Shown piece after piece: positions 62,343 through 64,000 of a stretch of DNA of 64,000 nt. The stretch spans positions 62,001 through 126,000 of the forward strand of contig JAGCYM010000086.1 in the NCBI GenBank assembly GCA_017960805.1, read 5' to 3'. Under the pieces are notes generated by a model that saw only the letters and a list, made by a program, of their open reading frames with translations, made no database searches and was not told the DNA's origin. The position numbers and the translations under genes are program-made. Numbering within the stretch: position 1 is the stretch's first letter; each line of letters opens with the position of its first letter. The DNA is from Ruminococcus sp. GTDB lineage: Bacteria > Bacillota > Clostridia > Oscillospirales > Ruminococcaceae.

Positions 62343-63905
62343 TTAGCTTAATTCATCAAATGCAATTAATACTCTTGTAATAAGAAGCTTTCTTAGTACA
62401 ATTACATCGAATGAATCTACAATGTTATCATCAGTCATATCTTCATAACATTTTGACTGGATTTTTCCCATTGCAAATTCGGCGCAGCAGACAAGATCCG
62501 CAACTCCGACAGCTCCGTCGTGATTGACATCTCCGTATTCATATTGAGGAACAGGTATTGTTGTGGTTGTTGTTGAAGAAGTTGTAATGGTTGTAGTAGG
62601 CTGTGTTGTAGTTGTAGTTGGAATCGTAGTTGTAGTAGTTGGTACTGAAGTAGTTGTCGTAGTTGTGGGAACAGTGGTCGTTGTGGATGGAATTGTAGTA
62701 GTTGTTATAGTTGTTGTAGTTGTTGGTTCGGTTGTAGTTGTAGTGGTGGTTGAAGGTTCAGTAGTAGTACTTGTTGTAGTCGTAGTGGTGGTTGTAGTTG
62801 TAGTAGTGGTTTTGGTTGTTGTAACTATAGGCTTTCTCGGATCAAAGTCATTAGTAGAAATGGTTGGGTAAGTGAAGTATGCAAGTGCATATTCAGTGCT
62901 TTCTGTGTGTTTATTAAAGAATGATTTAGAACCTTTCAGGAAAAAGTCATATACTATTTCATAGCCGTAATTTCCGTCATAGTCATCCCAAGTTACGTCC
63001 ATTCCATACCATTGCCCGTCTTCCATCTGGACATAATTCCACAAGTGAGCAGTCTTATTCTCTATGTCGTAGTTGCCAAAGACACATACACATGGTATTC
63101 CTAAACGGTCACATATCAGCTTAAACGCTTTTGCATAACCTTCACAAACGACGCCCGGAACAACTAGTGCGCCAAGACATGATCCTGAAAACTGACCATC
63201 TACATCATAGTATGTGAATTTCGCTATTTTGTCATGTATGCATTTTAACTGTTCATAGCGTGTATTGCCAGTTACTTCAAAGTTTTCTACGGCTTCCTCA
63301 AGTAAGGTTTTATACTCAAAGATTTCATCAAAAGATGAGAAACCGGCATAGTAATCAGGTGAAATTGTGATCTGATTAACAGTATAGGTATATTTTCTTG
63401 AAGAGATCCGTTTCTGCTGTACTGACTGTACTCCGACTCTGATGTTGTTAACATCAAGCCAGAAGAGTTCTGGAATATCAAATGAAGCACATTCGATTCC
63501 GCTACGGCATGCCTCAAATACTGCATTTGAAGCAGCGGTTGTATTAATGTCGAAAACCCATGATGTACTCTCAATTACCAGCGGTTCGGGAAGCGTGACT
63601 ACTATTGTGTCAAGGCTCGGATTGATGAGTGCCATCATCTTCATATAAACTTCGGCGTTGTTAGCGTCGAGGTAGTATCCGAGGTTGTATGCACCGTTTT
63701 CGTAGTCATAGTTTGAACCGATCTGCACGGTTCCTCCGTCGCTGAGAGCCAGCTCGTCGAGTTCGCCGATAGTGATTGTGGCGTCTTCATCAATATCAAT
63801 GAAGTTTGTGTTACTGTCCTCGGCGAATGAAACCGAAGGGGCAGCTCCTACGAGCAGGGCGACAGAAGTTAAGAGAGAAAATGCTGATGAGAATATCTTT
63901 TTCAT
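62343..63905 (-). CDS. Secreted transglutaminase-like protein with Thr linker and dockerin
   Basis: 520 residues from ATG 63905, behind CGGAGG. Signal peptide (1-28, ending VSFAED), an unassigned beta region (~30-210), then a transglutaminase core (~210-340): GVVCEGYAKAFKLICDRLG (Cys), TAHLWNYVQM (His) and MDVTWDD (Asp). A pure Thr/Pro/Glu linker (~360-440, coded by 62560-62830) leads to a dockerin: YGDVNHDGAVGVADLVC and MTDDNIVDSFDVIVL; the second Ca loop is less canonical. It is probably docked on a scaffoldin and acts on proteins or peptidoglycan peptides. Confidence 0.92.
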   Translation of the reverse strand: MKKIFSSAFSLLTSVALLVGAAPSVSFAEDSNTNFIDIDEDATITIGELDELALSDGGTVQIGSNYDYENGAYNLGYYLDANNAEVYMKMMALINPSLDTIVVTLPEPLVIESTSWVFDINTTAASNAVFEACRSGIECASFDIPELFWLDVNNIRVGVQSVQQKRISSRKYTYTVNQITISPDYYAGFSSFDEIFEYKTLLEEAVENFEVTGNTRYEQLKCIHDKIAKFTYYDVDGQFSGSCLGALVVPGVVCEGYAKAFKLICDRLGIPCVCVFGNYDIENKTAHLWNYVQMEDGQWYGMDVTWDDYDGNYGYEIVYDFFLKGSKSFFNKHTESTEYALAYFTYPTISTNDFDPRKPIVTTTKTTTTTTTTTTTTTSTTTEPSTTTTTTTEPTTTTTITTTTIPSTTTTVPTTTTTTSVPTTTTTIPTTTTTQPTTTITTSSTTTTTIPVPQYEYGDVNHDGAVGVADLVCCAEFAMGKIQSKCYEDMTDDNIVDSFDVIVLRKLLITRVLIAFDELS

Positions 63906-63965
63906 GATAAGACCTCCGTTTCTCAAATTCAGTATCTTCCCAATTCCTATATCTATCTAACTTAC

Positions 63966-63994
63966 ATTATATCAGAATGGAATACACAAGTCAA
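63966..63994 (-). promoter_or_regulatory. Promoter of the transglutaminase-dockerin gene
   Basis: Minus strand: TTGACT, 17 bases, TATAAT, about 60 bases upstream of the start. Confidence 0.75.
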
Positions 63995-64000
63995 TGAATT

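Noticed and set aside
62563..62871. Val-rich open frame opposite the Thr linker
   Set aside because: Pure GTT/GTA repeat readthrough of the Thr codons on the other strand.

Overview
The window looks like chromosomal DNA from a fibre-degrading, anaerobic member of Clostridia, most likely Ruminococcus (R. flavefaciens / R. albus type). Four secreted proteins end in, or near, type I dockerin repeats of the Ruminococcus style. There is a cytosolic GH5 glycosidase, an NADH/ferredoxin-linked [FeFe]-hydrogenase operon (hydCBA), a Firmicutes rplU-prp-rpmA-obg block with an L21-type leader, Firmicutes housekeeping genes (dnaG-rpoD, ylmC, mini-RNase III), moderate GC (about 42-45% where counted by hand) and strong Shine-Dalgarno sites. 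About 59 genes are supported. No rRNA, complete tRNA, IS element or CRISPR array was seen.

Layout. 1-9.1 kb: a diguanylate-cyclase-like gene cut by the window edge; an NfeD/SPFH membrane pair; rlmB followed by a large membrane protein that reads as a catalytically dead P-type ATPase; an LCP cell-wall ligase with a Gln/Tyr repeat tail; and a GH5 enzyme. 9.1-9.8 kb: non-coding, with a 23-nt tRNA 3'-end fragment (probable attachment-site scar), a structured segment and two strong tandem promoters. 9.8-16.3 kb: a tight five-gene surface operon (wall-binding repeat/transglutaminase protein, lipoprotein, MBOAT acyltransferase, AlgX/DHHW-type partner, dockerin protein). 16.4-20.7 kb: Cache-GGDEF protein and M16C peptidase. 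20.8-25.4 kb: a GntR-ABC transporter-serine hydrolase operon, part of which is clearly GC-richer. 25.5-31.6 kb: frameshifted acyltransferase, rpoD, dnaG, dGTPase, YigZ and rpmE, all on the minus strand. 31.9-35.4 kb: an M50 peptidase pair, a 49-residue membrane peptide, ylmC and rpsB-tsf.

35.5-43.6 kb: a minus-strand operon MoxR / DUF58 / transmembrane transglutaminase / secreted C39-like peptidase with dockerin / prmA / unknown protein. 43.8-49 kb: L21 leader, rplU-prp-rpmA, obgE, mrnC, yebC, an acetyltransferase, and mntP under a yybP-ykoY manganese riboswitch. 49.1-56.8 kb: Nudix, thioesterase, acyl-CoA ligase, a LacI-type sensor fused to GGDEF, an InlB-repeat/dockerin protein, a DUF4250 gene starting with TTG, and a membrane protein. 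57.2-61.5 kb: hydC-hydB-hydA. 61.5-64 kb: zinc-ribbon protein, tyrosine phosphatase, and a transglutaminase with Thr linker and dockerin.

Themes. Surface biology dominates: transglutaminase-like folds occur three times, and dockerins sit on protein-acting or binding modules rather than glycosidases. Three nucleotide-signalling proteins carry GGDEF or degenerate GGDEF folds. The strongest candidates for undescribed biology are the pseudo-P-type-ATPase, the MBOAT/AlgX/dockerin operon, the dockerin peptidase inside the MoxR-DUF58-transglutaminase operon, and the free-standing PATGD membrane peptide.
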